64,000 bases of DNA from Flavobacteriaceae bacterium (GTDB lineage Bacteria; Bacteroidota; Bacteroidia; Flavobacteriales; Flavobacteriaceae): NCBI GenBank assembly GCA_028284005.1, contig JANQSO010000005.1, forward strand, positions 248,001-312,000, read 5' to 3'. Shown in pieces: positions 18,209-27,468 of this stretch. The first letter of the stretch is position 1. Every line of letters starts with the position of its first letter. Both the position numbers and the translations under genes were made by a program. The notes beneath the pieces are model-generated. The model ran no database searches and was not told the DNA's origin. It saw only the letters and a list, made by a program, of their open reading frames with translations.

Positions 18209-18958
18209 ATGATTAATTTCTTCCGTAAGATCCGTCACACTTTTCTTTCTGAAAATAAATTCAGCAAATATCTCCTCTATGCGATCGGGGAAATCGCTTT
18301 GGTAATGATTGGTATCTTATTGGCTCTCCAGGTAAACAATTGGAATACGCAAAGAATTCAGAAAAACGAAATTTCTGCAAAATATGAGCATATTCTCGAA
18401 GAGTTGCAGTTTAGTAAGATGGTTGTGTCACAGAAAATAAAAGTTATAGATTCTTTAGTCATTCGTTCGAACAAGCAAATACTTGAGCTGCTAAGGCAAA
18501 AAAATGAAGATTCCGTTCCTGCCATTTATAAAAAACTTAAGTTTCTGGCTTTCGTAGTAGTAATTACTCACGACATGCCTACTACAAACGAGTTTATGAA
18601 TGAAGGTTATCTTTCTAAGATCGACAATTCACAGTTGAAGGATCAGTTTCTGGACCTAAAGAACAAATTAAATTTTAGCACCACAATCGATGATTATGCC
18701 AGGTCTCAGTTAAACAGCTTGATAGAACCTTATATAATAAAGAATTTGAACTATGCACAAGTAGTAAACCTCCCGGATATGGTAGCAATTAATACCATTC
18801 AAGACCATTCTTTCTTTTTTGGCAATCGTGAGCTTGAAAACCTGATCAATTTAAAAATAGAAACTGACCAAACTAAAACAGATCATCTTGAATCTTTAAA
18901 AAAAGCCCTGGAAAAAGTTTCAAAAGAGATTGAACGGGAGTTAAAAAACCACTCATGA
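18209..18958 (+). CDS. DUF6090 family membrane protein
   Basis: A 249-residue protein with the DUF6090 N-terminus: MINFFRKIRHTFLSENKFSKYLLYAIGE-type start, then one transmembrane helix (about 25-43, IALVMIGILLALQVNNWN), then a long, mainly helical soluble part without recognised motifs. The family is abundant in Flavobacteriia and often multi-copy, with unknown function. A TTG at 18200 could add three residues, but the ATG fits the family. Its stop overlaps a short downstream frame by 4 bases. Confidence 0.75.
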   Translation: MINFFRKIRHTFLSENKFSKYLLYAIGEIALVMIGILLALQVNNWNTQRIQKNEISAKYEHILEELQFSKMVVSQKIKVIDSLVIRSNKQILELLRQKNEDSVPAIYKKLKFLAFVVVITHDMPTTNEFMNEGYLSKIDNSQLKDQFLDLKNKLNFSTTIDDYARSQLNSLIEPYIIKNLNYAQVVNLPDMVAINTIQDHSFFFGNRELENLINLKIETDQTKTDHLESLKKALEKVSKEIERELKNHS

Positions 18959-19077
18959 ATACCCTCGATCTAATAACAGTAATTGCCATAATACTTTTTG
19001 CCAGATTGGGAGTTAGGTTATTTTTCCGGTATAGAAAATTGAAAAATGACCCTAAAAATCCTAAAAACGATTCTTGA
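18955..19077 (+). CDS. Small single-pass membrane protein (40 residues)
   Basis: A 40-residue frame starting in the ATGA overlap with the DUF6090 stop. It reads MNTLDLITVIAIILFARLGV and continues with a basic, Asn/Pro-rich tail ending NDPKNPKNDS. Residues 4-24 could be one transmembrane helix with a positive cytoplasmic end. The overlap start supports translation, though it also overlaps the PqqB-like gene by 32 bases at its 3' end. No family is recognised. Confidence 0.4.
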   Translation: MNTLDLITVIAIILFARLGVRLFFRYRKLKNDPKNPKNDS

Positions 19078-20047
19078 ATTGAAAAATATAGTTCTGCTAT
19101 CCTTCTTAATTGTTTTGCTTCATGGGTGTGAAGAAAAAAAAGAGTTGCAACCTGGTAAAAAGACTTTTTCTCACAATAGTGTCATTAAGACTTCATTAGT
19201 AGTTCTAGGCACGGTCCAAGATGCCGGATCCCCACATATCGCATGCAAAAAGGAATGCTGTATCTCTTTATTTGAAAACCCGGACCCAAATAGAAAAGTA
19301 GTTTCATTGGGCCTTATCGACCCACAAAACAGAAAAACCTTTCTTTTTGAAGCAACACCGGATATTCCAGAACAAACAAAAAAGCTGAAACAACTTTCCA
19401 ATACTAATAATGAGCTTCCGGATGGGATCTTTCTTACACATGCCCATATTGGGCATTATACAGGCTTGATGTATTTGGGGAAAGAAGCTACCAACGCCAA
19501 TGCTATTCCTGTTCACGCCATGCCGGGAATGAAAAAATTTCTGGAAGAAAACGGGCCATGGAGCCAGTTGGTCACCAACAATAATATTTCACTTTCGGAA
19601 ATGAAGGATCTGCAGGAAATCAAGCTTACCTCAAACTTAAAAATAATACCCTTTACAGTACCACATCGTGATGAATTTTCAGAAACAGTTGGATTTAGCA
19701 TAGAAGGGCCTAATAAAACAGCTCTTTTTATTCCGGATATCGATAAGTGGGAGAAATGGGACACTTCAATAATAGAAGCTATTTCAAAAGTAGATTATGC
19801 TTTTCTGGATGCGACATTTTATAATGGTGTGGAAATTAACAATAGAGATATTTCCCAAATTCCTCATCCTTTTATTATTGAAAGTATGGAATTATTTAAG
19901 GATTTACCTCTTTCAGAAAAACAGAAAATTCATTTCATCCATTTTAACCACACCAATCCTGTCTTGAATGCTAATAGTGATGCTTACAAAACTGTAATCG
20001 AAAATAAGTTCAACATTGCCCGGTTTAACGACATTATTGAATTATAA
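19046..20047 (+). CDS. PqqB-like metallo-beta-lactamase-fold lipoprotein
   Basis: A 333-residue protein with a lipoprotein signal (LLSFLIVLLHGC, Cys28). The metallo-beta-lactamase fold is of the PqqB type: LVVLGTVQDAGSPHIACKKE near residue 51, FLTHAHIGHYTGLMYLGKEA (about 129-148), VPHRDEFSETVGF and HFIHFNHTNP near the end. The canonical HxHxDH metal motif reads HAHIGH here, with Gly in place of Asp. No pqq genes are present, so this is a PqqB relative with another role, probably anchored to the inner or outer membrane. The start may be later (TTG at 19079). Its stop shares TTATAA with the convergent gene. Confidence 0.75.
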   Translation: MTLKILKTILELKNIVLLSFLIVLLHGCEEKKELQPGKKTFSHNSVIKTSLVVLGTVQDAGSPHIACKKECCISLFENPDPNRKVVSLGLIDPQNRKTFLFEATPDIPEQTKKLKQLSNTNNELPDGIFLTHAHIGHYTGLMYLGKEATNANAIPVHAMPGMKKFLEENGPWSQLVTNNNISLSEMKDLQEIKLTSNLKIIPFTVPHRDEFSETVGFSIEGPNKTALFIPDIDKWEKWDTSIIEAISKVDYAFLDATFYNGVEINNRDISQIPHPFIIESMELFKDLPLSEKQKIHFIHFNHTNPVLNANSDAYKTVIENKFNIARFNDIIEL

Positions 20048-20560
20048 CCCGGATAGAGGATTATTTATAAGAAAAGATGCTTTTTTAGAATACTTATCGA
20101 AAAGAAACTTTTGCGTGCTATGCTCAAGTTCAAATTTTACAAAATTGTAAGGTTTGCGGTATATCTGAGTAAAACTATTTATAGTTATCTCCACTTCTTT
20201 CCAGGTCTTCGGACCGCCAAGTAAATTAAACTCTATAGTTGCATCATGCCGATCTAAATTTGAATTTACAATTACAAGTGCTACCCGCTCTCCATTTACA
20301 CACAACTCAATATTATCATTGAAATAATTTACATATTCTTCCCGATAGTTCTCCAGTTTAATAGTTGAAAGCCTCTTAGCTTCAGGATCAAGGTATTGTA
20401 TCAGGTCGATGATGGATTTTGTAGTACAATGTAGGGTCAATGTCTTTGTTTCCTGTTGAAAAACATAACTAATTTCACCGGGATTGTGGGCCGCAAGCGG
20501 CCCTACAACTCCGACAACCATCACTAATAAAACAAAAAATTGCTGCTTTAATAAATTCAT
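20042..20560 (-). CDS. Exported DUF6702-like protein
   Basis: A 172-residue protein with a signal peptide (MNLLKQQFFVLLVMVVGVVG to LAAHN). It resembles DUF6702, with a short beta-rich body: EISYVFQQETKTLTLHCTTK, YFNDNIELCVNGERVALVIV and a closing strand set KPYNFVKFELEHSTQKFLF. The function is unknown. I start it at the ATG at 20560 because the eight residues from 20584 would overlap the upstream gene. It follows the YHYH gene by 4 bases on the same strand, so the two form an operon. Its stop codon overlaps the stop of the convergent PqqB-like gene. Confidence 0.6.
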   Translation of the reverse strand: MNLLKQQFFVLLVMVVGVVGPLAAHNPGEISYVFQQETKTLTLHCTTKSIIDLIQYLDPEAKRLSTIKLENYREEYVNYFNDNIELCVNGERVALVIVNSNLDRHDATIEFNLLGGPKTWKEVEITINSFTQIYRKPYNFVKFELEHSTQKFLFDKYSKKASFLINNPLSGL

Positions 20561-20564
20561 ATCG

Positions 20565-21494
20565 CTATTGAAATCTAAAATCATTACTTGGAGTTCCTGA
20601 AAAGCACAAAGGAGACGAAGGAAAATTATCCGTGATCACATAATAGTATTCATCACTGCTTTCCGGTGTTTTACCAAAACGGCCATTACATTCGTCTAAC
20701 ATAGAAATTCCGGAAACATATTCATAATCCTGAAAATAGGTCCCGTCATAACACCCATCCGGCGCAGTAGCTCCATCTCCGCCTCTGGCACCTTCTTTTA
20801 GTTCGTATCCACTTGTATGGGCAACTATACTTGTCCCTGCCTCATCATAGCCATATTTATAATAGATTGGAAAACCGTCAGCGGCATATCCCACTTTAAC
20901 CATCTCACTTCCATCAATATTCATATCTGATGTTAGGGCATTAGGGGTACCATGGTAGTGGTACTTACCCGTGGGTTGTACATGAGCATTATTACAATCC
21001 AATCCTAAATCTACAGTTGTGGTTAAAGTGGTAATATTCCATTCCATGTTGGTGCCGCCGCTACCTACGAAAAATTCTGCTGTATAAGGGTCTACAGAAA
21101 CTCCGCTAAAAAGAATTCCAAATTCGTATCCCTGGCCAGATGTGGTATTTGCTGCTTGCTGTGGAGTTAGATCTACAGTATAGGTATTATTTTGTTCACT
21201 TATGGTATTAGGGTTCCCGGAATTTGGAAACGCTCCCACTAAATGTTCCGGGATACCATTAAAAGTTATAGTTCGAGTATCTGCCCCGGCGTCAATTACT
21301 TCCTGGTAAACACTATTAATGGCAAGGTCTACATCACATCCGTCTGTGGTAAGGTTAATCGCAAATGTACTGCTTACATTAGTACAATCTGTTGTGTTCT
21401 GATCGTCCGTAGATGTGTTGTCATCGTCTGATGAACATGCAATAAAAACAAATCCAAAGATCATAAAAACAGGGAGAAGCTTCTTAATACTCAT
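20565..21494 (-). CDS. YHYH-domain lipoprotein
   Basis: A 309-residue lipoprotein (MSIKKLLPVFMIFGFVFIAC then SSDDDNTS; Cys20). The acidic/Ser/Thr-rich linker is followed by the YHYH domain. The name-giving motif is PTGKYHYHGTPNAL (about 175-190), followed by YAADGFPIYYKYGY and GGDGATAPDGCYDGTYFQDY. The family is found in marine bacteria and is often placed near copper or metal-homeostasis genes, but no activity is proven. It is the first gene of a pair with the DUF6702-like gene. Confidence 0.82.
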   Translation of the reverse strand: MSIKKLLPVFMIFGFVFIACSSDDDNTSTDDQNTTDCTNVSSTFAINLTTDGCDVDLAINSVYQEVIDAGADTRTITFNGIPEHLVGAFPNSGNPNTISEQNNTYTVDLTPQQAANTTSGQGYEFGILFSGVSVDPYTAEFFVGSGGTNMEWNITTLTTTVDLGLDCNNAHVQPTGKYHYHGTPNALTSDMNIDGSEMVKVGYAADGFPIYYKYGYDEAGTSIVAHTSGYELKEGARGGDGATAPDGCYDGTYFQDYEYVSGISMLDECNGRFGKTPESSDEYYYVITDNFPSSPLCFSGTPSNDFRFQ

Positions 21495-21749
21495 AAAATT
21501 GTTCTAAATGGTTAATACTACTATGACAATAACTTATGTGAAAGGTTTAATCATTAAAAAAAATATTTTTTGTAACCCCTTATAAATAAATAGCTTAAAA
21601 GCCTGATGTTTATAGAATAGATACCTCCAGACCCATCAATTTTTGCATAGATTTTAAAATAAAAAAAGTTGTAAAATATAAGCCGCAGCATTTATTTGAA
21701 ACGTTATTTTTTTACTAGCTTCGTATCAAACCAGTGTATATAACCATCT

Positions 21750-22718
21750 ATGAATTCGTTTTTCAAATATATCGCCACTGTTATCACAAAATTGCGGCTT
21801 AAAAACAGGAGAGAGACACTTCCCAGTAAAGTATTTGAAAAAGTGTTTAAGGAAACCAAGGTTGAATTGTCCCACCTTTTTAAAGATAGTTTCCTGATCT
21901 TACTTGGTATTATATCTGCCAGTGTTGGACTTAAAGGATTTTTGTTACCCAACGCATTTATCGATGGTGGAGTAACAGGGATATCCCTTATTTTAACCGA
22001 GATTACCGGCCTCTCACTAGCTATTTTTATAGTTGTGGTGAATGTCCCTTTTATTATAATGGGGTTTTCAACTATTGGCCGGCAGTTTGCATTTCGAAGT
22101 TTAGTAGCAATTGCTGTTCTTGCAGTTTCAGTACACTTACTTGAAGTTCCCATTGTTACGGACGACAAATTACTTATTGCTGTGTTTGGGGGCTTTTTCC
22201 TGGGAGCGGGTATAGGGTTGGCAATTCGTGGTGGCGCTGTGATCGATGGTACAGAGGTATTGGCAATTTTTATAAGTAAGAAAACAGCATTGACAATTGG
22301 GGATGTTATTTTGCTTTTTAACATCCTGATCTTTAGCGTAGCCGCCTATATTTTCACTATTGAAATATCACTCTATGCCATGTTGACCTATCTGGCAGCT
22401 TCAAAAACTGTTGATTTTGTAGTTTCCGGTATTGAAGAATATGTGGGCGTTACCATTATATCAGATCATAGTGAAGACATAAGGCTTGCAATTATAGAAA
22501 AAATGGGGAGGGGTTGTACAATCTATGATGGAAAAAGAGGTTTTGGTAAACGTGGCGACAGATTGAAAGAAACAGATATCATCTATACATTGATAACACG
22601 CTTGGAACTAGCAAAACTACAAACCGAAGTAGATAAGATCGACAAAAATGCTTTTCTTGTAATGCATAGTATTAAAGATGCAAAGGGCGGAATGATCAAG
22701 AAACGGCCTATGAAGTAA
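21750..22718 (+). CDS. YitT family membrane protein (DUF161 + DUF2179)
   Basis: A 322-residue protein. Five to six transmembrane helices (about 45-235) form the YitT/DUF161 unit, with LGIISASVGLKGFLLPNAFIDGG and GFFLGAGIGLAIRGGAVIDG, where the GGxxDG motif is family-typical. The C-terminal ~80 residues are the DUF2179 domain (TIISDHSEDIRLAIIEKMGRG, TLITRLELAKLQTEVDKID), a small cytoplasmic domain. Substrate is unknown. It is convergent with the acyltransferase gene, with 3 bases between stops. Confidence 0.87.
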   Translation: MNSFFKYIATVITKLRLKNRRETLPSKVFEKVFKETKVELSHLFKDSFLILLGIISASVGLKGFLLPNAFIDGGVTGISLILTEITGLSLAIFIVVVNVPFIIMGFSTIGRQFAFRSLVAIAVLAVSVHLLEVPIVTDDKLLIAVFGGFFLGAGIGLAIRGGAVIDGTEVLAIFISKKTALTIGDVILLFNILIFSVAAYIFTIEISLYAMLTYLAASKTVDFVVSGIEEYVGVTIISDHSEDIRLAIIEKMGRGCTIYDGKRGFGKRGDRLKETDIIYTLITRLELAKLQTEVDKIDKNAFLVMHSIKDAKGGMIKKRPMK

Positions 22719-22721
22719 ACC

Positions 22722-24539
22722 TTATTCCTCCTCATTACGCTGCCCTCCGGCATATCGCTTTTCCAGCTCGGCCTGAAATTCTTCCATTACAGGTTTCACG
22801 GTACTTTCAGGGAGGTCTGCAATACGAATATACATTAGCCCGTCAACCGCATTGTTGAAGAGCGGGTCGACATTGAACGCAATCACTTTGGCGTTTTGTT
22901 TAATATATTTTTTAATGAGTACAGGAAGTCGCAAACTCCCGGGTTCTACCTCGTCGATGATCTTGTCGAACTTATTAAGGTCGGCTTCACTTGCATCAAA
23001 GATAAAGTCTTTATCGGCATCCTTCAGCTTTACTTTAAATTCCTTTTTTGGGTTAATATACTGCGCTACATAGGGATCGTAGTAATTGGATTTCATGAAC
23101 TCGATCATTAGCGACTTGGAGAATTCAGAAAACTTATTGCTTATACTCACACCTCCAATTAGAAACTTATGTTCCGGATAACGCAATGTTGTATGTACAA
23201 TTCCTTTCCAAAGAAGAAATAATGGCATAGGGCGCTGTTGGTATTCTTTAATGATAAAAGCCCGCCCCATTTCAATGGATTTACTCATCATGGGGTATAA
23301 TTCCGGTTCAAACCGAAAAAGGTCCTGTAAATAGAACCCGTCTATGCCATACTCAGAAAAGATCTTGGACCCTAAGCCCATCCTATATGCCCCAGCTAGT
23401 TTCCTGGCTTCATTATCCCACAAAAACATATGGTGGTAATAGCTGTCAAATTTGTCGAGATCGGTGGCATTGTTTGTCCCCTCGCCTACTTCGCGAAATG
23501 TAATTTCTCGCAATCGCCCGATTTCCTGTAAAATCTTTGGGATCTGCATTGCCGGAGCCAAAAACACCTCATAGTTCTTGCTTATCAACAATCGCTTGTC
23601 GTCTTTTCGCAATGCTTCAATTTCGGCTTCCATTACTTCCATGGAAATAGGGCCGGCAATTTTTTTGGGGGGTTTCGGGATCTTTAAATTCTTTGGAATA
23701 TTCTCCAATAATTTTTTCTTCTGAAACGGGTTTGCCAACACATAGGTTTTCTTCCGAAGAAATTCGGTAAAATCATCCAGCGACTCATGTTCGGCCTGAT
23801 CTGCTGCCGAAATAGGGTTTCCAATACGTACCTTTATAATACGTTCTTTCTGAGTTAACAGTTCTGAAGGTAATTTTGCCGTACGCAATGTATCGCTCAA
23901 CTTTGCCAAACGGTAAAAAAACTTGCTGTTCTTAGCATGAAAATAAATAGGAACAACAGGGACCCCCGCCTTTTTTATCAATTTCATTGCGGCTACTTCC
24001 CATGGCTTGTCCACCACCAGTTTATCATCCCTGTATGTAGAAACTTCTCCGGCCGGAAATATTCCCAAAGGATGGTCTTGTTGTAAATGCGTGATCGCTG
24101 CTTTGAACCCCATCATACTACTTTTTACATCTTTTCGATCCTCGAAAGGATTCACCGGCATTACGTAGGGCTTTAACGGCTCGATTCGATGTAGCAAAAA
24201 ATTGGCAATGATCTTAAAATCCGGACGGTGTTCCAAAAGCAATTTCAGTAAAAGAATTCCATCGATCCCGCCCAAAGGATGGTTGGAAATAGTTATAAAC
24301 GCTCCCGTTTTTGGAATACGTTTTAGATCTTCTTCGGGGATCTCAAAATTAATTTCAAACTCGTCTAAGAGCGCATTAATAAATTCGAGGTCGTTCAAGT
24401 GCTTATTTCTATCATAAATTTTATTCATGGTAGAAATATTAAGCAGTTTCATTAATACCCATCCCATAGATGTGCCCAAAAAGCCGAATTTATCGACATT
24501 GATAGCCTTCGCTACTTCTTTGGCATTAACTAGTCCCAT
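22722..24539 (-). CDS. Bifunctional acyltransferase (OlsF-like aminolipid synthase)
   Basis: A 605-residue, two-domain cytoplasmic or membrane-associated protein. Residues ~70-290 form a PlsC-type 1-acyl-glycerol-3-phosphate acyltransferase, with ISNHPLGGIDGILLLK (the HX4D catalytic motif) and LGIFPAGEVSTYRDD. Residues ~330-605 form a GNAT-like acyl-ACP N-acyltransferase of the OlsB type, with REITFREVGEGTNNATDLDKF and EMGRAFIIKEYQQRP. This order matches OlsF of Flavobacterium johnsoniae, which makes ornithine (or related) aminolipids. The substrate amino acid is not determinable here. I start it at the ATG at 24539, since the nine residues before it are not conserved. Confidence 0.8.
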   Translation of the reverse strand: MGLVNAKEVAKAINVDKFGFLGTSMGWVLMKLLNISTMNKIYDRNKHLNDLEFINALLDEFEINFEIPEEDLKRIPKTGAFITISNHPLGGIDGILLLKLLLEHRPDFKIIANFLLHRIEPLKPYVMPVNPFEDRKDVKSSMMGFKAAITHLQQDHPLGIFPAGEVSTYRDDKLVVDKPWEVAAMKLIKKAGVPVVPIYFHAKNSKFFYRLAKLSDTLRTAKLPSELLTQKERIIKVRIGNPISAADQAEHESLDDFTEFLRKKTYVLANPFQKKKLLENIPKNLKIPKPPKKIAGPISMEVMEAEIEALRKDDKRLLISKNYEVFLAPAMQIPKILQEIGRLREITFREVGEGTNNATDLDKFDSYYHHMFLWDNEARKLAGAYRMGLGSKIFSEYGIDGFYLQDLFRFEPELYPMMSKSIEMGRAFIIKEYQQRPMPLFLLWKGIVHTTLRYPEHKFLIGGVSISNKFSEFSKSLMIEFMKSNYYDPYVAQYINPKKEFKVKLKDADKDFIFDASEADLNKFDKIIDEVEPGSLRLPVLIKKYIKQNAKVIAFNVDPLFNNAVDGLMYIRIADLPESTVKPVMEEFQAELEKRYAGGQRNEEE

Positions 24540-24586
24540 GAGTTGTTTGGTTATTACGAAACACAAATATAGCGAAACAATCCTTA

Positions 24587-25843
24587 CTATTCTTTCACTA
24601 TCAACTGTACGGTTTCCCTGCTTTCCTGCTTTAAAAGCACGGTCTTGTTCTCGGTTAGCGCTTTGACTTCTGAAGGTTTAGAATGACGAATGGTGTATAG
24701 TGTCACACCCTCGTTCCATTTAACTTTGAATTGCTCCCGAAGCTTTGCCAGTAATGCTTCCAGGTTATTGTATTTATTGTCTATGCATACCGAAAAGCTA
24801 ATGGCAGAATTCTGAATGAGTTCCACCTTCATTTTATATTCATGTAACCACTTAAAAACATTACTTATGTGGTCTTCCATTATAAAGCTGAAATCCAGTG
24901 AAGAAAGTGAAATAAGCACCTGGTTCTTTTTCAGTATAAAGCATGAGGTCATCGGGTCCAATTGCACCCCTTTGCCCACACAGGTCCCCGGGTCCTGAGA
25001 ATTTAAAAACGATTTTACATATAGTGGAATTTCTTTTCGTTGCAGGGGCTGCAGAGTTTTTGGGTGGATCACCGAAGCTCCGTAAAAAGCCAATTCAATT
25101 GCCTCTTTATACGAAATATGATGTAACAACCTGGTTTTAGAAAAATAGCGTGGGTCTGCATTTAAAACACCTGGGACATCTTTCCAGATGGTAACGCTTT
25201 CGGCATTCAAACAATAGGCAAAAATTGCCGCTGTATAGTCACTCCCTTCAAGGCCCAATGTAGTTGTAAAATTATTGCTGCTTTCTGCACCTAAAAATCC
25301 TTGCGTAATGGTAATTCCTTTCGCGTTTACATTGTCTGAAATATTTTGTTGTGTAATTTTCCAATTTACGTTAGCGCCCCGATAATTGGAATCTGTTGCA
25401 ACACAGGACCGGGCATCTAGAAATGTATTCTTTATCCCTATTTCCGAAAGATAAGATGAAACTATCGTGGTAGAGATCAATTCACCAAATGAAACCACCT
25501 GATCATACACAAAAGCATGGTTTTTGGATTTTGAACTTTTCAAAAAATCATTTAGTTCTTTAAAAAGGTCTTTTACTTTGGTAAAAACCAAATGAGATTC
25601 GTTAGAGAATAAATTTGACAGAATCTTATAGTGAAAATCGTATATCGAACTCACCGAAGTTTCTACTTCCAGGGGGTTGGAAAAATAATTAGACACAACC
25701 TCCCCTAAGGCGCTGGTCGTCTTCCCCATTGCCGAAACAACCACCACCAGATCCGGCTCGTTGGTTTTTTGTAAAACAACTACTAAGTTTTTAACCCCTT
25801 CTGCATCTTTTACAGATGCTCCTCCAAATTTGAAGACTTTCAT
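24587..25843 (-). CDS. Aspartate kinase (monofunctional)
   Basis: Aspartokinase makes aspartyl-4-phosphate for Lys, Thr and Met synthesis. The 418 residues show the N-terminal KFGGASVKDAEGVKNL, GLEGSDYTAAIFAYCLN, VTIWKDVPGVLNADPR and ASVIHPKTLQPLQRKEIPL, all catalytic-domain features. Two ACT-type regulatory parts (about 300-415) follow and are shorter than in ThrA/LysC. There is no homoserine dehydrogenase fusion, although one is common in Bacteroidota. The start ATG lies directly after the stop of the GNAT gene, so they are co-transcribed. Confidence 0.92.
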   Translation of the reverse strand: MKVFKFGGASVKDAEGVKNLVVVLQKTNEPDLVVVVSAMGKTTSALGEVVSNYFSNPLEVETSVSSIYDFHYKILSNLFSNESHLVFTKVKDLFKELNDFLKSSKSKNHAFVYDQVVSFGELISTTIVSSYLSEIGIKNTFLDARSCVATDSNYRGANVNWKITQQNISDNVNAKGITITQGFLGAESSNNFTTTLGLEGSDYTAAIFAYCLNAESVTIWKDVPGVLNADPRYFSKTRLLHHISYKEAIELAFYGASVIHPKTLQPLQRKEIPLYVKSFLNSQDPGTCVGKGVQLDPMTSCFILKKNQVLISLSSLDFSFIMEDHISNVFKWLHEYKMKVELIQNSAISFSVCIDNKYNNLEALLAKLREQFKVKWNEGVTLYTIRHSKPSEVKALTENKTVLLKQESRETVQLIVKE

Positions 25844-26323
25844 TTATAGATTTTCAATATAGTTTTTAATTCCTTGTTCGTCCATTTCCACCAGTTGCCA
25901 ATCTTTTAAGACCTTTGCACCACTGCGTTCATAGAACTTAACAGCTCCCTTGTTCCAATCCAGCACTACCCATTGTACGCGCTTCACTCCCTGAGATTTG
26001 GCATAACGCATAACTTCGGTATACAAAGCTTCCCCCACTCCTTTTCCCCGCATATGCTCTTTCACAATAAGATCTTCAAGGTGTACTGTTCGTCCTTTCC
26101 ATGTTGAGAAACGAAAATACAGTAGTGACATTCCAACAATTTCATTGTCAACCTCGGCAATAAAGCAGGTAAACATAGGTGACGCTCCAAACCCTTCCCG
26201 TTGCAATTCTTCTACTGTTACTTCTACGGCATCGGGTTCCTTTTCAAAAACAGCAAGTTCAACAATAAGCTCCAATACCTCTGGCATGTCTTCTTTTGTC
26301 GCTTTTCGAATATTTATTTTCAT
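25844..26323 (-). CDS. GNAT family N-acetyltransferase (diamine acetyltransferase-like)
   Basis: A 159-residue GNAT. It resembles spermidine/diamine acetyltransferases: [60 protein letters not shown] (the acetyl-CoA loop) and [20 protein letters not shown]. The start at 26323 ([10 protein letters not shown]) is the family start; a longer frame from 26407 would run through the promoter region shared with fbp. Its stop immediately precedes the aspartokinase ATG. The substrate is inferred, not shown. Confidence 0.83.
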   Translation of the reverse strand: MKINIRKATKEDMPEVLELIVELAVFEKEPDAVEVTVEELQREGFGASPMFTCFIAEVDNEIVGMSLLYFRFSTWKGRTVHLEDLIVKEHMRGKGVGEALYTEVMRYAKSQGVKRVQWVVLDWNKGAVKFYERSGAKVLKDWQLVEMDEQGIKNYIENL

Positions 26324-26340
26324 AAGATTGGTTTTGCTTC

Positions 26341-26380
26341 GCAAATATCGGTTCATTTTCTTAAAAAACCCGATATTTGC
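26341..26380. repeat. 11-bp inverted repeat between the divergent GNAT and fbp genes
   Basis: GCAAATATCGG (26341-26351) and its exact reverse complement CCGATATTTGC (26370-26380) are separated by 18 bases. They sit 18 bases before the GNAT start and 26 bases before the fbp start. The inner ATATTTG resembles a -7 element in each direction, so this may be a pair of mirror-image promoters or an operator for both genes. Confidence 0.5.
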
Positions 26381-26405
26381 ATCAAATTCAAGACAACTTG
26401 ACCTC

Positions 26406-27410
26406 ATGGTAAAACAAAATCAGACTTTAGGCGAATTTATAATTGGAAATCAGAGTGAATTTCAGTATTCCAGCGGTGAGCTTTCCCGGCTCATTAATTC
26501 TATTCGTCTGGCAGCAAAAGTGGTAAACCACGAAGTGAATAAAGCTGGTTTAGTTGACATTCTGGGTGCAGCGGGCGATACTAATATTCAGGGGGAAAAT
26601 CAGCAAAAGTTGGATGTGTATGCCAACGATGCTTTTATCAAAACATTGACCAATCGAGAGATCGTTTGCGGGATTGCCAGTGAAGAAGAGGATGATTTTA
26701 TAACTATTAGAGGCCGCAATAAAAAGAACGATAATAAATATATTGTTTTAATCGACCCTTTGGACGGTTCTTCAAATATAGATGTGAATGTTTCTGTTGG
26801 AACTATTTTCTCAATTTACAGAAGAGTTACTTCAGAAGGGACCCCAGTTACATTGGAAGATTTTCTACAGCCCGGAAACCGCCAGGTAGCAGCCGGGTAT
26901 ATTGTATATGGAACATCGACAATGATCGTTTATACTACAGGCCACGGGGTAAACGGATTTACTTTGAATCCTGCCATTGGCACCTATTATTTGTCACATC
27001 CCAACATGAAATTTCCTGAAACAGGAAATATCTATTCTGTAAACGAAGGAAATTATGTTCATTTCCCTCAGGGTGTTAAGGATTATATCAAGTACTGTCA
27101 GCGGGAAGAGGAAGATCGCCCGTATACATCGCGGTATATTGGTTCTTTGGTTTCAGATTTTCACAGGAACATGATCAAAGGAGGTATTTACATTTATCCA
27201 AATACTTCAAAAAATCCGGATGGCAAATTGCGTTTACTTTACGAATGTAATCCTATGGCATATATAGCTGAGCAGGCAGGAGGTAAGGCCAGTAATGGTT
27301 TTCAACGTATTTTGGATATTCAACCTACCAAGCTGCACCAGCGCGTACCTTTCTTCTGCGGAAGTAAATCGATGGTTGAAAAAGCTGAAGAATTTATGCA
27401 AAGCTCCTAA
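26406..27410 (+). CDS. fbp: Class I fructose-1,6-bisphosphatase
   Basis: FBPase hydrolyses fructose-1,6-bisphosphate to fructose-6-phosphate in gluconeogenesis. The 334 residues carry [22 protein letters not shown], the metal-binding GIASEEED, the catalytic [21 protein letters not shown] (about 115-135), [20 protein letters not shown] and [21 protein letters not shown]. The ATG at 26406 is chosen because the longer frame from 26145 reads through the divergent promoter and the GNAT gene. Preceded by an inverted repeat that may carry its promoter. Confidence 0.96.
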   Translation: MVKQNQTLGEFIIGNQSEFQYSSGELSRLINSIRLAAKVVNHEVNKAGLVDILGAAGDTNIQGENQQKLDVYANDAFIKTLTNREIVCGIASEEEDDFITIRGRNKKNDNKYIVLIDPLDGSSNIDVNVSVGTIFSIYRRVTSEGTPVTLEDFLQPGNRQVAAGYIVYGTSTMIVYTTGHGVNGFTLNPAIGTYYLSHPNMKFPETGNIYSVNEGNYVHFPQGVKDYIKYCQREEEDRPYTSRYIGSLVSDFHRNMIKGGIYIYPNTSKNPDGKLRLLYECNPMAYIAEQAGGKASNGFQRILDIQPTKLHQRVPFFCGSKSMVEKAEEFMQSS

Positions 27411-27468
27411 ATATTATTTTTTGGATTGCGTTATTTAATTTTTTTCTAAATTTATACAAACGGAACAC

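Noticed and set aside
21704-22324. A 206-residue minus-strand frame opposite the YitT gene
   Set aside because: It is antisense to a clear membrane protein gene, its translation is Ser/Thr/Pro/Asn-rich with no domain, and base 3 patterns fit the YitT frame.
26145-26405. N-terminal extension of fbp from 26145
   Set aside because: It runs antisense through the GNAT gene and across the divergent promoter repeat; FBPase starts normally at 26406.
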